A DNA stretch of 9,973 nt from Bacillota bacterium (GCA_030535715.1 JAUNRL010000029.1:1-9973); one strand, 5' to 3'; shown: positions 1-7,921, numbered from the stretch's first letter. Numbers and translations: made by a program. The notes: generated by a model from the letters alone, not told the origin.

Positions 1-184
1 TGGTCCGGGTCTTGCCCGGGCTGCCGCTGACGCGGGCCAGCTTCCTGCGGCCGGTCAGCAGGTTCAGCAGAGATGACTTGCCCACGTTCGATCTTCCCGC
101 AAAGGCGATTTCAGCCAGATCCCCTTCCGGGTACTGGGAGGGCTTTACCGCCATCTGCTCAAGTTCTGATGTGACAATTCTCAT
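1..184 (-). CDS. engB: Ribosome biogenesis GTP-binding protein EngB/YsxC, 5' part only
   Basis: First 61 residues of a TRAFAC-class GTPase needed for late 50S ribosomal subunit assembly; the gene runs off the window at position 1. Seen: the N-terminus reads [20 protein letters not shown], close to the Bacillus YsxC start. It is followed by the G1/P-loop GRSNVGKSS (residues 30-38) and the switch-I region SGSPGKTRT (53-61), where the family usually has a TPGKTQ-like run. The family is about 195-200 residues, so roughly two thirds is missing, including the G3 and G4 motifs. The ATG lies 15 bases after the lon stop codon. Only a weak Shine-Dalgarno (GGGTGA) precedes it, which suggests translation coupled to lon. 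lon-engB adjacency is widespread in Firmicutes and supports the call. Confidence 0.95.
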   Translation of the reverse strand, partial: MRIVTSELEQMAVKPSQYPEGDLAEIAFAGRSNVGKSSLLNLLTGRRKLARVSGSPGKTRT

Positions 185-199
185 GGCTTCACCCGCACG

Positions 200-2542
200 C
201 TACTGCAGTACCTGCTTCATGGCATCCTTTGCCGTCTTCAGCAGCACGAAGTCCATATCCTTTCGGACCACTTCCGGAATGTCCTGGATGTCCGCCTCGT
301 TCTCCCGGGGCAGAAGCACCCTGCGGATGCCGGCCCGGTGGGCTGCCATGACCTTCTCCCGAATGCCGCCCACGGGAAGCACATTGCCCCGCAGGGTGAC
401 CTCGCCGGTCATGGCGATGTCCTTCCTGGCCGGACGCCCGGTCAGTGTGGACACCACGGCCGTACACATGGTCACACCGGCGGAGGGGCCGTCCTTGGGG
501 ATGGCTCCTTCGGGAATGTGAATGTGCAGGTCGTATTTCTTATAAAACTCTTCATCGATATTCAGTTCGCCGGCGATGGAGCGGATATAGCTGAATCCCG
601 CTTTGGCCGATTCCTGCATGACGTCGCCCATCTGCCCCGTCAGCACCAGTTTCCCGCTGCCGGGCACCGCCACGGTCTCGATGAACAGGGTGTCACCGCC
701 AACGACGGTCCAAGCCAGGCCGGTGGTCACGCCCACCTCCTGTTTCCCCCGGATAACGTCAAAGCGGAACCGCTTCTTGCCCAGGTATTCTTCGATGCTC
801 TTTGCCGTAACGCTTGCCTTTTTCACATCGCCGGCCACCACCCTGCGGGCCGCCTTGCGGCAGATGGTGCCGATCTCCCGTTCCAGGTTCCGCACGCCGG
901 ACTCCCGGGTGTAATAGTTGATGATGGTCCTGAGGCCTGAATCCGTGAAGCGGATGTGCTTCTTCTGCAGGCCGTTCTCCTTAATCTGCTTGGGCACCAG
1001 ATACCCTTTGGCGATCTGCAGTTTGTCCTCCTCGGTGTAACTGTCCACCTCGATGACTTCCATCCGGTCAAGAAGAGGCCGCGGAATGGTCTCGGTGGTA
1101 TTGGCCGTGGTGATGAACATCACCTTCGACAGATCAAAGGGCACCTCCAGATAGTGGTCGGTGAAATCCTTGTTCTGTTCAGGGTCCAGCACCTCGAGAA
1201 GGGCCGAGGCGGGGTCGCCTTTGTAGTCCGCACCGATCTTGTCCACCTCGTCAAAGAGAAAGACCGGGTTGGCCGTGCCGCAGTCTCGGATGGCGCTGAT
1301 GATCCGCCCCGGAATCGCGCCGATGTAGGTACGCCGGTGTCCGCGGATCTCCGCCTCGTCACGCACACCACCCAGAGACATGCGCACGAACTCGCGGCCG
1401 ATGGAACGGGCCACGCTTTTGGCAATGGAGGTTTTGCCGGTTCCCGGTGGGCCGACCAGGCAGAGGACAGGTCCCTTCAGCCCCTCCGAAAGCTGCATGA
1501 CCGCCAGGTACTCCAACACCCTCTCCTTCACTTTTTTCAGGCCGTAGTGATCCTCTTGGAGAATCGCCTCCGCCCTGTGCAGATCGATGTTATCCTCGCT
1601 GCAGGTGTTCCAGGGCAGTTCCAGGATGGTCTCGATGTAGCTGCGGCTGACGGTAGCTTCCGCCGAGGATGCCTGCATACGGGAGAACCGGTCGATCTCC
1701 TTGGAGACCTTCTCCCTGGTCTTGTCGGCCAGCTCCAGCTGATTCAGCTTTTCCCGGAAGCCGGCGACCTCATCTTCCACATCTTCGCCGCCGCTCAATT
1801 CCTCCTGGATGGCCCGCATCTGCTCCCGCAGATAGTATTCTCTCTGGTTCTGGTTGATCTGGGACTTCACCTTGGTGGAGATATCCTGTTCGATCTTCAG
1901 GATCTCGATCTCCTTCAGCAGAATGCGGTTAAGCTTTTCCAGCCGCTGAGAAGGATCCAGGGTTTCCAGCAGTTCCTGCTTATCTTCCAGCCGGATGTCC
2001 AGATGGGAGGCGATCACATCTGCCATCTGGCCCGCTTCCTCAATGGACACCACGGAAGCAAAGACCTCCGGGGCCAGATTCTGGTCCAGGTTGATGTACT
2101 CGTCGAAACTGGCCAGCACGGTTCGCATCATGGCCTCCACCGCCGGATCCGAGGAGTCGCATTCTTCTATCCGGATGACCCGCACGCGACACTTGAAGAA
2201 GGGCACCTCGAAGAGGATCTCCTCAATCCGTCCGCGGCAGATGCCCTCCACCAGCACCCGGATGTTGTCGCCGGGCAGCTTCAGCATCTGCTTGATCCGG
2301 CCGATGGTGCCCAGATGATAAAAATCCTCCGGCGTGGGCAGGTCCGTGTTCTCGTCGATCTGGGAGGTCAGGAAGATATACTGGTTGTTCACCATGGCCT
2401 TTTCCAGGGCATTGATGGACTTTTCCCGGCCGATGTCAAAGTGCAGCACCATGTTGGGGAACACCACCAGTCCCCGCAGGGGGATCATGGGCAGGTTCAC
2501 GGTTTCGCTGTCAAAAAATACTCTGTCTTTCTTCTCTGTCAT
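200..2542 (-). CDS. lon: ATP-dependent protease Lon (LonA type)
   Basis: Cytosolic homohexameric AAA+ serine protease that unfolds and degrades misfolded and some regulatory proteins. At 780 residues it is full length (LonA is typically 770-820). Order of domains: N-terminal substrate-recognition domain (about 15-205), coiled-coil linker (about 205-300), AAA+ module with Walker A GPPGTGKT at 364-371 and Walker B VFLFDE at 427-432, then the C-terminal protease domain. The Ser-Lys dyad is visible as S687 in KDGPSAG and K730 in GGIREK. There is no transmembrane insertion, which argues against LonB. The ATG follows a GAGGG sequence about 10 bases upstream. It lies 79 bases after clpX, a gap holding two hairpins, so its expression may be partly uncoupled from clpX. 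All key residues are present. Confidence 0.98.
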   Translation of the reverse strand: MTEKKDRVFFDSETVNLPMIPLRGLVVFPNMVLHFDIGREKSINALEKAMVNNQYIFLTSQIDENTDLPTPEDFYHLGTIGRIKQMLKLPGDNIRVLVEGICRGRIEEILFEVPFFKCRVRVIRIEECDSSDPAVEAMMRTVLASFDEYINLDQNLAPEVFASVVSIEEAGQMADVIASHLDIRLEDKQELLETLDPSQRLEKLNRILLKEIEILKIEQDISTKVKSQINQNQREYYLREQMRAIQEELSGGEDVEDEVAGFREKLNQLELADKTREKVSKEIDRFSRMQASSAEATVSRSYIETILELPWNTCSEDNIDLHRAEAILQEDHYGLKKVKERVLEYLAVMQLSEGLKGPVLCLVGPPGTGKTSIAKSVARSIGREFVRMSLGGVRDEAEIRGHRRTYIGAIPGRIISAIRDCGTANPVFLFDEVDKIGADYKGDPASALLEVLDPEQNKDFTDHYLEVPFDLSKVMFITTANTTETIPRPLLDRMEVIEVDSYTEEDKLQIAKGYLVPKQIKENGLQKKHIRFTDSGLRTIINYYTRESGVRNLEREIGTICRKAARRVVAGDVKKASVTAKSIEEYLGKKRFRFDVIRGKQEVGVTTGLAWTVVGGDTLFIETVAVPGSGKLVLTGQMGDVMQESAKAGFSYIRSIAGELNIDEEFYKKYDLHIHIPEGAIPKDGPSAGVTMCTAVVSTLTGRPARKDIAMTGEVTLRGNVLPVGGIREKVMAAHRAGIRRVLLPRENEADIQDIPEVVRKDMDFVLLKTAKDAMKQVLQ

Positions 2543-2563
2543 GCTCTCTTACCCTCAGTCGCA

Positions 2564-2591
2564 AAAGCGGCCATACTCCGACAGCCGCTTT
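2564..2591 (-). other. Hairpin in the clpX-lon intergenic gap (possible attenuator)
   Basis: A perfect 8-bp inverted repeat, AAAGCGGC and GCCGCTTT, encloses a 12-base loop. Read in the transcript direction, the second arm ends in only TTTT and is followed by GCG, so the U-tract is too short for an efficient intrinsic terminator. It lies between the clpX stop and the lon start. Weak attenuation or a barrier to RNA decay are the plausible roles; both are inference. Confidence 0.5.
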
Positions 2592-2598
2592 CCTTTCG

Positions 2599-2614
2599 CG
2601 GCACAGATATGCCG
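2599..2614 (-). other. Small second hairpin downstream of the clpX stop
   Basis: Arms CGGCA and TGCCG (5 bp) enclose a 6-base loop 8 bases after the clpX stop codon and just before the larger clpX-lon hairpin in the transcript. It is short and could be chance, but the two in tandem fill most of this gap. Confidence 0.3.
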
Positions 2615-2621
2615 TTTCCGA

Positions 2622-3947
2622 TTACTTCTCTTCTCCGTCCTTTGCCGGCGCTCCCGCGCCGCTTCTACCATCGGCCTTTTCCCTGCGCCGGACAGGCTTC
2701 GGCTTTTTTTCCCGAAGGATCAGCTTCGGTTCTTCCCCGCCCCGCACCGCGGCGGCACTGATGACGCACCCGGTGACATCGTCTCGGGAGGGGATGTCGT
2801 ACATGATGTCCGTCATGAGTTTTTCCATAATGCCCCGCAGACCCCGGGCTCCGGTCCTGCGTTCCATGGCCATGTCGGCGATGGCTTCCAGCGCTTCCGG
2901 CTTGATGGTCAGTTCCACCCGATCCATCTCAAGAAGCTTTCTGTACTGCTTCACCAGCGCATTTTTCGGCTCGGTCAGGATCTTCACCAGCGCTTCCCTC
3001 GACAGTTCCTCCAAGCTGACCAGCACCGGCAGCCGCCCGATGATCTCGGGAATCAACCCATACTTGAGCAAATCCTCCGGCTGGACGTATTCCAGCAGTT
3101 TTTCCCGGTCGGTCTTATTGGCCTCCACGCTGGCATTGAAGCCGATGACCTTCTCGCCGATCCTCCGCTGAATGACCTTCTCGATGCCGCTGAAGGCGCC
3201 GCCGCAGATGAACAGCACGTTTGTGGTATCGAAGGGAATGAATTCCTGGTGGGGATGCTTGCGGCCGCCCTGGGGCGGCACGTTGGCCACAGTGCCCTCG
3301 ATAATCTTCAGCAGGGCCTGCTGCACGCCTTCCCCGCTGACATCCCGGGTGATGGAAGGATTCTCCGACTTGCGGGCGATCTTGTCGATTTCATCCACAT
3401 AGATGATGCCCCGCTGAGCCTTCTCCACATCCCAATCCGCCGCCTGAATCAGCTTCAGCAGAATGTTCTCCACGTCCTCGCCTACATAGCCGGCCTCGGT
3501 AATCGTAGTGGCATCGGCAATGGCGAAGGGGACATCCAGAATTTTCGCCAGAGTCTGGGCCAGAAGCGTCTTGCCCGATCCGGTGGGTCCGATCATGACG
3601 ATGTTGCTTTTCTGAATCTCCACATCACCGCCGCTCTTCTTCAGCTGGATCCGCTTATAGTGGTTGTACACCGCAACGGCCAGAACCTTCTTGGCGGTCT
3701 CCTGCCCGATAACGTACTCCGACAGGACCTGATCGATCTCCCGCGGCTTTGGCAGATGAGCCGGTTCTCCCTGCACCGTCCGCAAAGGCAATTCCTTCTC
3801 GTTTTCCTCCTTCAGCAGCTGCTCGAAGAGCTCCACGCACTCGTCGCAGATGAACACGTCGGGGCCGCTGATCAGCCGCTGTACCTGGCTCTGGGGCCTG
3901 CCGCAGAAAGAACAGCAGATTTCATTGTTTTTACTGTACTTCGCCAT
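2622..3947 (-). CDS. clpX: ATP-dependent Clp protease ATP-binding subunit ClpX
   Basis: AAA+ hexameric unfoldase that recognises tagged or adaptor-bound proteins and feeds them to ClpP in the cytosol. The 441 residues begin with a C4 zinc-binding domain (C12-x2-C15 and C34-x2-C37). The AAA+ core follows, with Walker A GPTGSGKT (120-127), pore-1 loop GYVG (153-156), Walker B IIYVDEID (181-188), RKH loop (229-231) and sensor-2 GARGLR (366-371). The ClpP-docking IGF tripeptide is at 268-270, so it should work with the ClpP encoded just upstream. The ATG is 3 bases after the clpP stop, and its GGAGG lies inside the clpP 3' end, 11 bases from the ATG. The last 30 or so residues are a charged, basic, low-complexity tail, making the protein about 20 residues longer than the Bacillus and E. 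coli proteins. Confidence 0.98.
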   Translation of the reverse strand: MAKYSKNNEICCSFCGRPQSQVQRLISGPDVFICDECVELFEQLLKEENEKELPLRTVQGEPAHLPKPREIDQVLSEYVIGQETAKKVLAVAVYNHYKRIQLKKSGGDVEIQKSNIVMIGPTGSGKTLLAQTLAKILDVPFAIADATTITEAGYVGEDVENILLKLIQAADWDVEKAQRGIIYVDEIDKIARKSENPSITRDVSGEGVQQALLKIIEGTVANVPPQGGRKHPHQEFIPFDTTNVLFICGGAFSGIEKVIQRRIGEKVIGFNASVEANKTDREKLLEYVQPEDLLKYGLIPEIIGRLPVLVSLEELSREALVKILTEPKNALVKQYRKLLEMDRVELTIKPEALEAIADMAMERRTGARGLRGIMEKLMTDIMYDIPSRDDVTGCVISAAAVRGGEEPKLILREKKPKPVRRREKADGRSGAGAPAKDGEEK

Positions 3948-3950
3948 GGA

Positions 3951-4544
3951 CTAGCTTTCCTCCCGGCACCGGCTGATCACCCGGTCAATGATGCCGTACT
4001 CCGCCGCTTCCCCGGCCGACATGAAGTTGTCCCGGTCCGTATCCACAGCGATGGTCTTCAGGGGTTTTCCCGTAATTTCGCTGAGGATACGATTCAGTTT
4101 TTCTCTGGTCTTCAGCAGCCATTCCGCCTGGATCTTCACGTCCTCAGCCTGGCCGCGGGCGCCGCCCATGGGCTGGTGAATCATGATCTCGGCATTGGGC
4201 AGCGCGAAACGCTTGCCTTTTTCACCGGCGGAAAGCAGGAAAGCGCCCATGCTGGCCGCGATTCCCACGCAGATGGTGGAGACCTGCGGCTTGATGTACT
4301 GCATAGTGTCATAAATGGCCAGCCCCGCGGTTACTGAACCGCCGGGACTGTTGATGTAGACGCTGATGTCCTTTTCCGGATCTTCCGCTTCCAGAAACAG
4401 CAGTTGCGCTACGACAATGCTGGCCAGATGATCATCAATCTCCTCACCAATAAAGATGATCCTGTCCCTGAGCAGCCGTGAATAGATATCGTACATTCTC
4501 TCGCCGCCGCCTGTCTGTTCGACGACATAGGGAACCATTGCCAT
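3951..4544 (-). CDS. clpP: ATP-dependent Clp protease proteolytic subunit ClpP
   Basis: Serine peptidase that forms the double-heptamer chamber of the ClpXP and ClpCP proteases. From the chosen start it is 197 residues, the usual family length. The catalytic triad is S98 (in GIAASMGAF), H123 (in MIHQP) and D172 (in DTDRDNF). The handle and oligomerisation regions are intact, and INSPGGS (64-70) is present. The N-terminus [10 protein letters not shown] aligns with the MNLIPTVIEQ of Bacillus ClpP. A GTG in frame at 4571 would add nine residues that the family lacks, so I prefer the ATG at 4544 with GGGGAGG 8 bases upstream. A second ATG two codons later also has a good ribosome site. It lies 57 bases after tig and 3 bases before clpX, the usual clostridial arrangement. 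Confidence 0.97.
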   Translation of the reverse strand: MAMVPYVVEQTGGGERMYDIYSRLLRDRIIFIGEEIDDHLASIVVAQLLFLEAEDPEKDISVYINSPGGSVTAGLAIYDTMQYIKPQVSTICVGIAASMGAFLLSAGEKGKRFALPNAEIMIHQPMGGARGQAEDVKIQAEWLLKTREKLNRILSEITGKPLKTIAVDTDRDNFMSAGEAAEYGIIDRVISRCREES

Positions 4545-4545
4545 A

Positions 4546-4559
4546 CTCCTGTCCTCCCC
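4546..4559 (-). promoter_or_regulatory. Tandem Shine-Dalgarno sites that set the clpP start
   Basis: In transcript direction GGGGAGG (4559-4553) sits 8 bases before the ATG at 4544. A second AGGAG (4550-4546) sits 7 bases before the ATG at 4538. Both are ideally spaced, so initiation at either of two codons is possible. The longer GTG start at 4571 has no comparable site. Confidence 0.6.
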
Positions 4560-4601
4560 TTTTGCCGGCACACTTTGGCCGGACCTGATCTGTGCGGGCT
4601 C

Positions 4602-5885
4602 CTATTTGATGACCGCGTTGGCATACATATAATCGACGGCTTTTCTGAGCTTGATGTCACCGCGGATCATGCTGATGTTTTCCGCGCCGATGATCTCAAC
4701 CAGCTTGTCCTTGTCCAGGCCGTACTGCTGCGCCATCTTTTCCAATTCTTCAGATACTTCCTCATCGCTCACGTCGAAGTCCTCATGGTCGGCGATCCAG
4801 GTCACCAGCATTCTGGTCTTGGTCTTCTTGAAAGCCTCGTCTCTCATCTCAGAACGGAAATCCGCCGGCTCCTTGCCGATGTACTTGAAGTAGGCGGCAA
4901 GATCCATGCCTTGAGCCCGCAGCTGCTGATCAAATTCGTTGAGCATGCTGTCCAGTTCCTGCTCGACCATGGGATCGGGCACGTCGATGTCGTTGGTATC
5001 GTAGACCGCCTCGATGACGCTGTTCTTCATGGAGTTCTCTGCTTTTTCGTGTCTGGACTTCTCCAGCTTTTCCCGGGTGTCAGCCTTCAGCTCATCCAGC
5101 GTATCGAACTCGCTGACGTCTTTAACGAACTCATCGTTGATCTCCGGCATTTCCTGTTCCTTGATCTCGTGGACTTTACACTTGAAGACGGCTTCCCTGC
5201 CGGCCAGATTATCCGCGTGATAGTCCTCCGGGAAGGTGACCTTCACGTCTCTGTTCTCATCCTTGACGGCACCCACCAGCTGCTCCTCGAATCCGGGGAT
5301 GAAGGTACCGGAGCCCAGCTTCAACGGCTGTCTCTCCGCCGTGCCGCCCTCGAACTGCTCATCACCGACCCAGCCTTCGTAATCGATCAGAACCGTGTCG
5401 CCGTCCTGCGCCGGCCGGTCGACTTCCACCATCCGGGAGTTCCGCTTTGCCATGTCCTCAATTTCCTTGTCCACGTCTTCATCGGACACGTCAGCGCTGA
5501 CTTTCTCGATCTCCACACCGGTGTAGCCGGTCACTTCGAATTCCGGATAAACGGCAACGGTGACGGTGACTTCCAGGGGCTCACCCTTCTTGATCTGTCC
5601 AAATTCGGTTCTCGGATAGTCGATGACCTGCAGATCCAGCTCGTCGATGGCCAGAGGATACTGCAGAGAGAACACGTTGTTGAGAGCGTCTTCGTAGAAC
5701 ACGCCTTCGCCGTAGTGCGCCTCAATGATGCTTCTGGGGGCCTTGCCCTTGCGGAAACCATCGATCTGGAACTTATCCTTTTCCTTCTTATAAACAGCGA
5801 CGACGGCGTTCTCAAACTCCTCTGCCGTGACCTCCATCCTGAACTTCGCTTCGTTGTTTTCCCTGGACAGTAATGTTGCCTTCAT
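4602..5885 (-). CDS. tig: Trigger factor, ribosome-associated chaperone and peptidyl-prolyl isomerase
   Basis: ATP-independent chaperone that docks at the ribosome exit tunnel and shields nascent chains. The 427 residues match the family length (about 425-435). Domains in order: N-terminal ribosome-binding domain (1-115) with the signature GFRKGKAP at 43-50; FKBP-type PPIase domain (about 157-242) containing DYEGWVGDEQFEGG and GSGTFIPGFEEQLVG; and a helical C-terminal chaperone domain (about 245-427). The ATG has a strong AGGAGG 10 bases upstream. It is the second gene after the inferred promoter at 6689-6717 and heads the tig-clpP-clpX-lon-engB block. A weak promoter of its own may lie in the 108-base gap before it. 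Nothing is missing or unusual. Confidence 0.98.
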   Translation of the reverse strand: MKATLLSRENNEAKFRMEVTAEEFENAVVAVYKKEKDKFQIDGFRKGKAPRSIIEAHYGEGVFYEDALNNVFSLQYPLAIDELDLQVIDYPRTEFGQIKKGEPLEVTVTVAVYPEFEVTGYTGVEIEKVSADVSDEDVDKEIEDMAKRNSRMVEVDRPAQDGDTVLIDYEGWVGDEQFEGGTAERQPLKLGSGTFIPGFEEQLVGAVKDENRDVKVTFPEDYHADNLAGREAVFKCKVHEIKEQEMPEINDEFVKDVSEFDTLDELKADTREKLEKSRHEKAENSMKNSVIEAVYDTNDIDVPDPMVEQELDSMLNEFDQQLRAQGMDLAAYFKYIGKEPADFRSEMRDEAFKKTKTRMLVTWIADHEDFDVSDEEVSEELEKMAQQYGLDKDKLVEIIGAENISMIRGDIKLRKAVDYMYANAVIK

Positions 5886-5910
5886 TGAATTGTTTCCTCC
5901 TGTTATTTAC

Positions 5911-5940
5911 CTTTTATTGCACACGTTCTGCGCGATTCAA
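5911..5940 (-). promoter_or_regulatory. Weak candidate promoter directly upstream of tig
   Basis: In transcript direction TTGAAT (5940-5935, 4 of 6 to the -35 consensus) is followed after 18 bases by TAAAAG (5916-5911, 4 of 6 to the -10 consensus). This would start transcription close to the tig ribosome site, leaving a leader of about 20 bases. The match is modest. The gap has no clear terminator for the upstream gene, so read-through from 6689-6717 may suffice. Confidence 0.3.
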
Positions 5941-5993
5941 TACTGCTGTGTACTATGCTCTGTTGTCTGTTCGGCCGTCGCCTGCGGACTGTC

Positions 5994-6647
5994 CTACTGC
6001 CGCATCCGGTCAGCGCTCTGCGCTGCGCACTCCTCTTCCGCATCGAGCAGACGGATTCCCCGGATATACTTGCTGGTATCTTCCGGCCTGAGTCCGTACA
6101 GCTTCTGCAGCTTCTTCCCGATCCGAACCAGTTCCTCTGTATCTCCGGTGAACAGTTCAATCTCCACTTCGGAGATCCCGTCCTCTCCGCAGGCGGTTTT
6201 CACCCGGCCCTGATCCACGGACACTTCCAGAATAGCCGTGCCGGTGTCGATCCGGAAACGGCGCCGGCGAACTTCGGTCTCCAACAGTATCTGCAGCGGC
6301 TTGTCATCGACTACCGCTGCCAATTCCTCGCCGATGTCGCTTTCGGCGAAGATCCCGATATCCGGCTCTTCGTCCGGAACCGGGCAAGCCAGTTCCTTTC
6401 TGGAGTGCAGGCCGTCCTCGGCCTCCCCCTGCCACTTCACTGTGGAGATGAAATGATCTCCTTCCTTCCGAACGCGATAGGCAATCCGGTTTTTCGCCAG
6501 AGCCCGGTCAGCCGTATCGTAATACTTCGCCAGAAGATCCAGTTCCTCGCGGGAACCTTCTTCCTCCATGTCGGAAAAAAGGCGATTCTCCCAGATCTTA
6601 TCTGCCGTTTCATCGTCCGGAATGCTGTACTTCAATTCAATTTCCAT
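5994..6647 (-). CDS. CYTH-domain protein, probable triphosphate tunnel metalloenzyme (tripolyphosphatase)
   Basis: CYTH/TTM enzymes hydrolyse or cyclise triphosphate substrates inside an eight-stranded beta tunnel using Mg or Mn. The 217 residues begin with the diagnostic ExExK motif (E2-E4-K6 in MEIELKY). Further tunnel residues are visible: YYDT (42-45), R58 and R60 in YRVRKEGD, K71 in TVKWQG, R83 and E85, the basic strand RRRRFRID (127-134), EVSVD (141-145), E160, E162 and E164 in SEVEIEL, and K193 in SKYIRG. Substrate cannot be read from sequence. A clostridial relative from Clostridium thermocellum is known to be a tripolyphosphatase; thiamine triphosphatase or class IV adenylate cyclase activity are alternatives. 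I chose the ATG at 6647 because it places ExExK at the N-terminus and because the TTG at 6689 overlaps the -10 box. Its ribosome site is weak (GGA, 8 bases away). Confidence 0.85.
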   Translation of the reverse strand: MEIELKYSIPDDETADKIWENRLFSDMEEEGSREELDLLAKYYDTADRALAKNRIAYRVRKEGDHFISTVKWQGEAEDGLHSRKELACPVPDEEPDIGIFAESDIGEELAAVVDDKPLQILLETEVRRRRFRIDTGTAILEVSVDQGRVKTACGEDGISEVEIELFTGDTEELVRIGKKLQKLYGLRPEDTSKYIRGIRLLDAEEECAAQSADRMRQ

Positions 6648-6688
6648 AATGATTTCCGTTGATTCCTCTTCACAAAACGTACTTGTCA

Positions 6689-6717
6689 ATCATAACACTC
6701 TTCTCAGGGAAAGGCAA
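6689..6717 (-). promoter_or_regulatory. Sigma-A type promoter with extended -10, driving the CYTH-tig-clp-lon cluster
   Basis: In transcript direction TTGCCT (6717-6712, 4 of 6 to consensus) is followed by a 17-base spacer and TATGAT (6694-6689, 5 of 6). TG lies one base upstream of the -10 (TGTTATGAT), an extended -10. Transcription should start near 6682, giving a leader of about 35 bases to the ATG at 6647. It lies downstream of the arc operon terminator, as expected for a new transcription unit. Confidence 0.75.
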
Positions 6718-6729
6718 GTCATTTCCCTG
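6705..6729. promoter_or_regulatory. Perfect 8-9-8 inverted repeat over the -35 box, candidate operator
   Basis: Arms CAGGGAAA (6705-6712) and TTTCCCTG (6722-6729) are exact reverse complements around a 9-base centre. The -35 hexamer (6712-6717) falls inside the dyad, so a bound dimer would block RNA polymerase. The arms do not match CIRCE (HrcA) or CtsR sites. The regulator is unknown and the role is inferred from position and symmetry. Confidence 0.5.
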
Positions 6730-6765
6730 TTCCGGACAGCAGGCGGCGGACGGCAGTCAGACAAT

Positions 6766-6779
6766 TCCTCAAGTGAGGA
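6766..6779. repeat. Short palindrome upstream of the CYTH promoter
   Basis: TCCTCA and TGAGGA are separated by two bases, about 50 bases upstream of the -35 box. It is long enough to be a protein site but short enough to be chance. Confidence 0.25.
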
Positions 6780-6822
6780 GTCTGTCGATATGGTTCGGAT
6801 TCGCACGAGATGGGTGACAATC

Positions 6823-6865
6823 AAAAAGGAGCCGCCGGACCGGATTTGATCGGCCCGGAAGCTCC
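6823..6865 (-). terminator. Intrinsic terminator of the arcBAC operon
   Basis: In transcript direction GGAGC begins a stem that pairs with GCTCC. Inner paired blocks CCGG/CCGG and CCG/CGG enclose an 8-base loop, and a G-U pair joins the inner blocks. The stem is followed directly by TTTTT. It lies 55 bases after the arcC stop and before the next promoter, so it separates the arginine operon from the CYTH-tig cluster. Confidence 0.88.
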
Positions 6866-6885
6866 TGCGCTCCGGCTTTTCCCTG

Positions 6886-6906
6886 CAGCCGCTGATCAGC
6901 AGGCTG
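6886..6906 (-). other. Hairpin just after arcC
   Basis: CAGCC and GGCTG pair around an inner GCTGATCAGC palindrome with a one-base bulge. It lies 14 bases after the arcC stop and ahead of the main terminator. It has no U-tract, so it is more likely to protect or fold the 3' end than to terminate transcription. Confidence 0.4.
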
Positions 6907-6920
6907 GCGGAATGATTGCA

Positions 6921-7865
6921 TCAGTTGAAGGTGATGACCGTGCCGGTCTTGCCTTCGAGCGCGTCCACCGCCTTATCCAGGGAGGTGATGATGGCCTTTT
7001 TGTTGGGGTAGCGGCGGACGAACTTCATGGCCGCTTCCACCTTGGGTAGCATACTGCCCGGGGCGAACTCGCCGGCCTCGACATACCGGGTGGCCTCAGC
7101 CAGCGTCATGCCGGCCAGATCCTCCTGCTGCGGGGTATTGTAGTGGATGGAAACCTTTTCCACCTCGGTGAGAATCATCAGAACATCCGCTTCCACGTCT
7201 TCGGCCAGCAGCTCCGCGGCGAAGTCCTTGTCGATGACGGCGGCTACACCTTCCAGCATGCCGTCGGGACGCTCGACAACGGGGATGCCGCCGCCGCCGC
7301 AGGTGATGACGACGGCATCATCCCACAGTTCTCTGACCGCGTCGATCTCCACGATCCGCCTGGGGATCGGAGAAGCGACAACACGCCGCCAACCGCGGCC
7401 GGCGTCTTCTCTCATGGTCCATCCCTTTTCCTGCTCCATTGCCTTGGCCTCCTCTTCGGTGTAGAAAGGGCCGATGGGTTTGGTCGGTTTCTGGAATGCT
7501 GGGTCATTGCGATCCACGATCATCTGGGTGGCCACGGTGACCACGGGCACGTTGCGGTTGGATTTGTTCAGCGCGTACTTCAGGCACTGCTGAATGTGAT
7601 AGCCGATGTATCCCTGGGACATGGCACCGCAGACGTCAAAAGGCATGGCCGGAGTAACCTCTCTGGCCGCCTCACTGGCCATAACGATCCGACCGACCTG
7701 AGGGCCGTTACCGTGGACTACGGCAATCTCATAACCCATATCGCTGATGGCGGCGACCTTCTCGCAGGTCCTCTTCACCACCTGATGCTGAGCTTCCGCC
7801 GTCGCCTCGCCTTTGCCCGACTGCAGGGCATTGCCGCCCAGGGCGATTACAATCTTTTCTGCCAT
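6921..7865 (-). CDS. arcC: Carbamate kinase
   Basis: Last enzyme of the arginine deiminase pathway: carbamoyl phosphate plus ADP gives ATP, ammonia and CO2. This is the energy-yielding step. The 314 residues match the family (about 310-315) and the amino acid kinase fold. Motifs: IALGGNAL at 7-14, HGNGPQVG at 51-58, CGGGGIPV at 189-196, DKDFAAELLA at 212-221, and GSMLPKVEAA at 270-279. An ATG at 7913 would add 16 residues not seen in the family. The ATG at 7865 has GGAGG (7880-7876) 10 bases upstream and brings IVIALGGNAL to the N-terminus as usual, so I chose it. It is the last gene of arcB-arcA-arcC, 92 bases after arcA, and is followed by the operon terminator. Confidence 0.96.
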   Translation of the reverse strand: MAEKIVIALGGNALQSGKGEATAEAQHQVVKRTCEKVAAISDMGYEIAVVHGNGPQVGRIVMASEAAREVTPAMPFDVCGAMSQGYIGYHIQQCLKYALNKSNRNVPVVTVATQMIVDRNDPAFQKPTKPIGPFYTEEEAKAMEQEKGWTMREDAGRGWRRVVASPIPRRIVEIDAVRELWDDAVVITCGGGGIPVVERPDGMLEGVAAVIDKDFAAELLAEDVEADVLMILTEVEKVSIHYNTPQQEDLAGMTLAEATRYVEAGEFAPGSMLPKVEAAMKFVRRYPNKKAIITSLDKAVDALEGKTGTVITFN

Positions 7866-7921
7866 TGCTTGTATTCCTCCGTTATCTATGATTCTCGAAT
7901 GCTTCACGGGCATTCCCGCTG

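Noticed and set aside
4565..4582. A 5-bp GC hairpin (CCGGC/GCCGG) between tig and clpP
   Set aside because: Short, with no U-tract and a context already rich in CCGG; likely chance.
956..5873. Very long open frames on the plus strand (2334-4337, 956-2761, 4575-5873) opposite lon, clpX, clpP and tig
   Set aside because: They lie wholly or mostly antisense to conserved full-length genes. Their translations are rich in L, H, Q, D, F and R with no recognisable motif. Codon bias of GC-rich genes on the other strand commonly leaves such frames open.
6648..6689. A TTG start at 6689 that would add 14 residues to the CYTH protein
   Set aside because: The TTG overlaps the -10 hexamer and would lie upstream of the expected transcription start. 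The added residues also push the ExExK motif away from its usual N-terminal place.
6670..6693. A seven-codon leader peptide (ATG at 6693 to TGA) upstream of the CYTH gene
   Set aside because: Its ATG is inside the -10 box, so the inferred transcript would not contain it.
5886..6822. CtsR or HrcA (CIRCE) heat-shock operators upstream of the CYTH gene or tig
   Set aside because: I looked for GGTCAAA-type direct repeats and for GCACTC/GAGTGC dyads in these gaps and saw neither.
7866..7913. An ATG at 7913 as the arcC start
   Set aside because: It adds 16 residues not typical of carbamate kinases and has no good ribosome site, whereas the ATG at 7865 has GGAGG at normal spacing.
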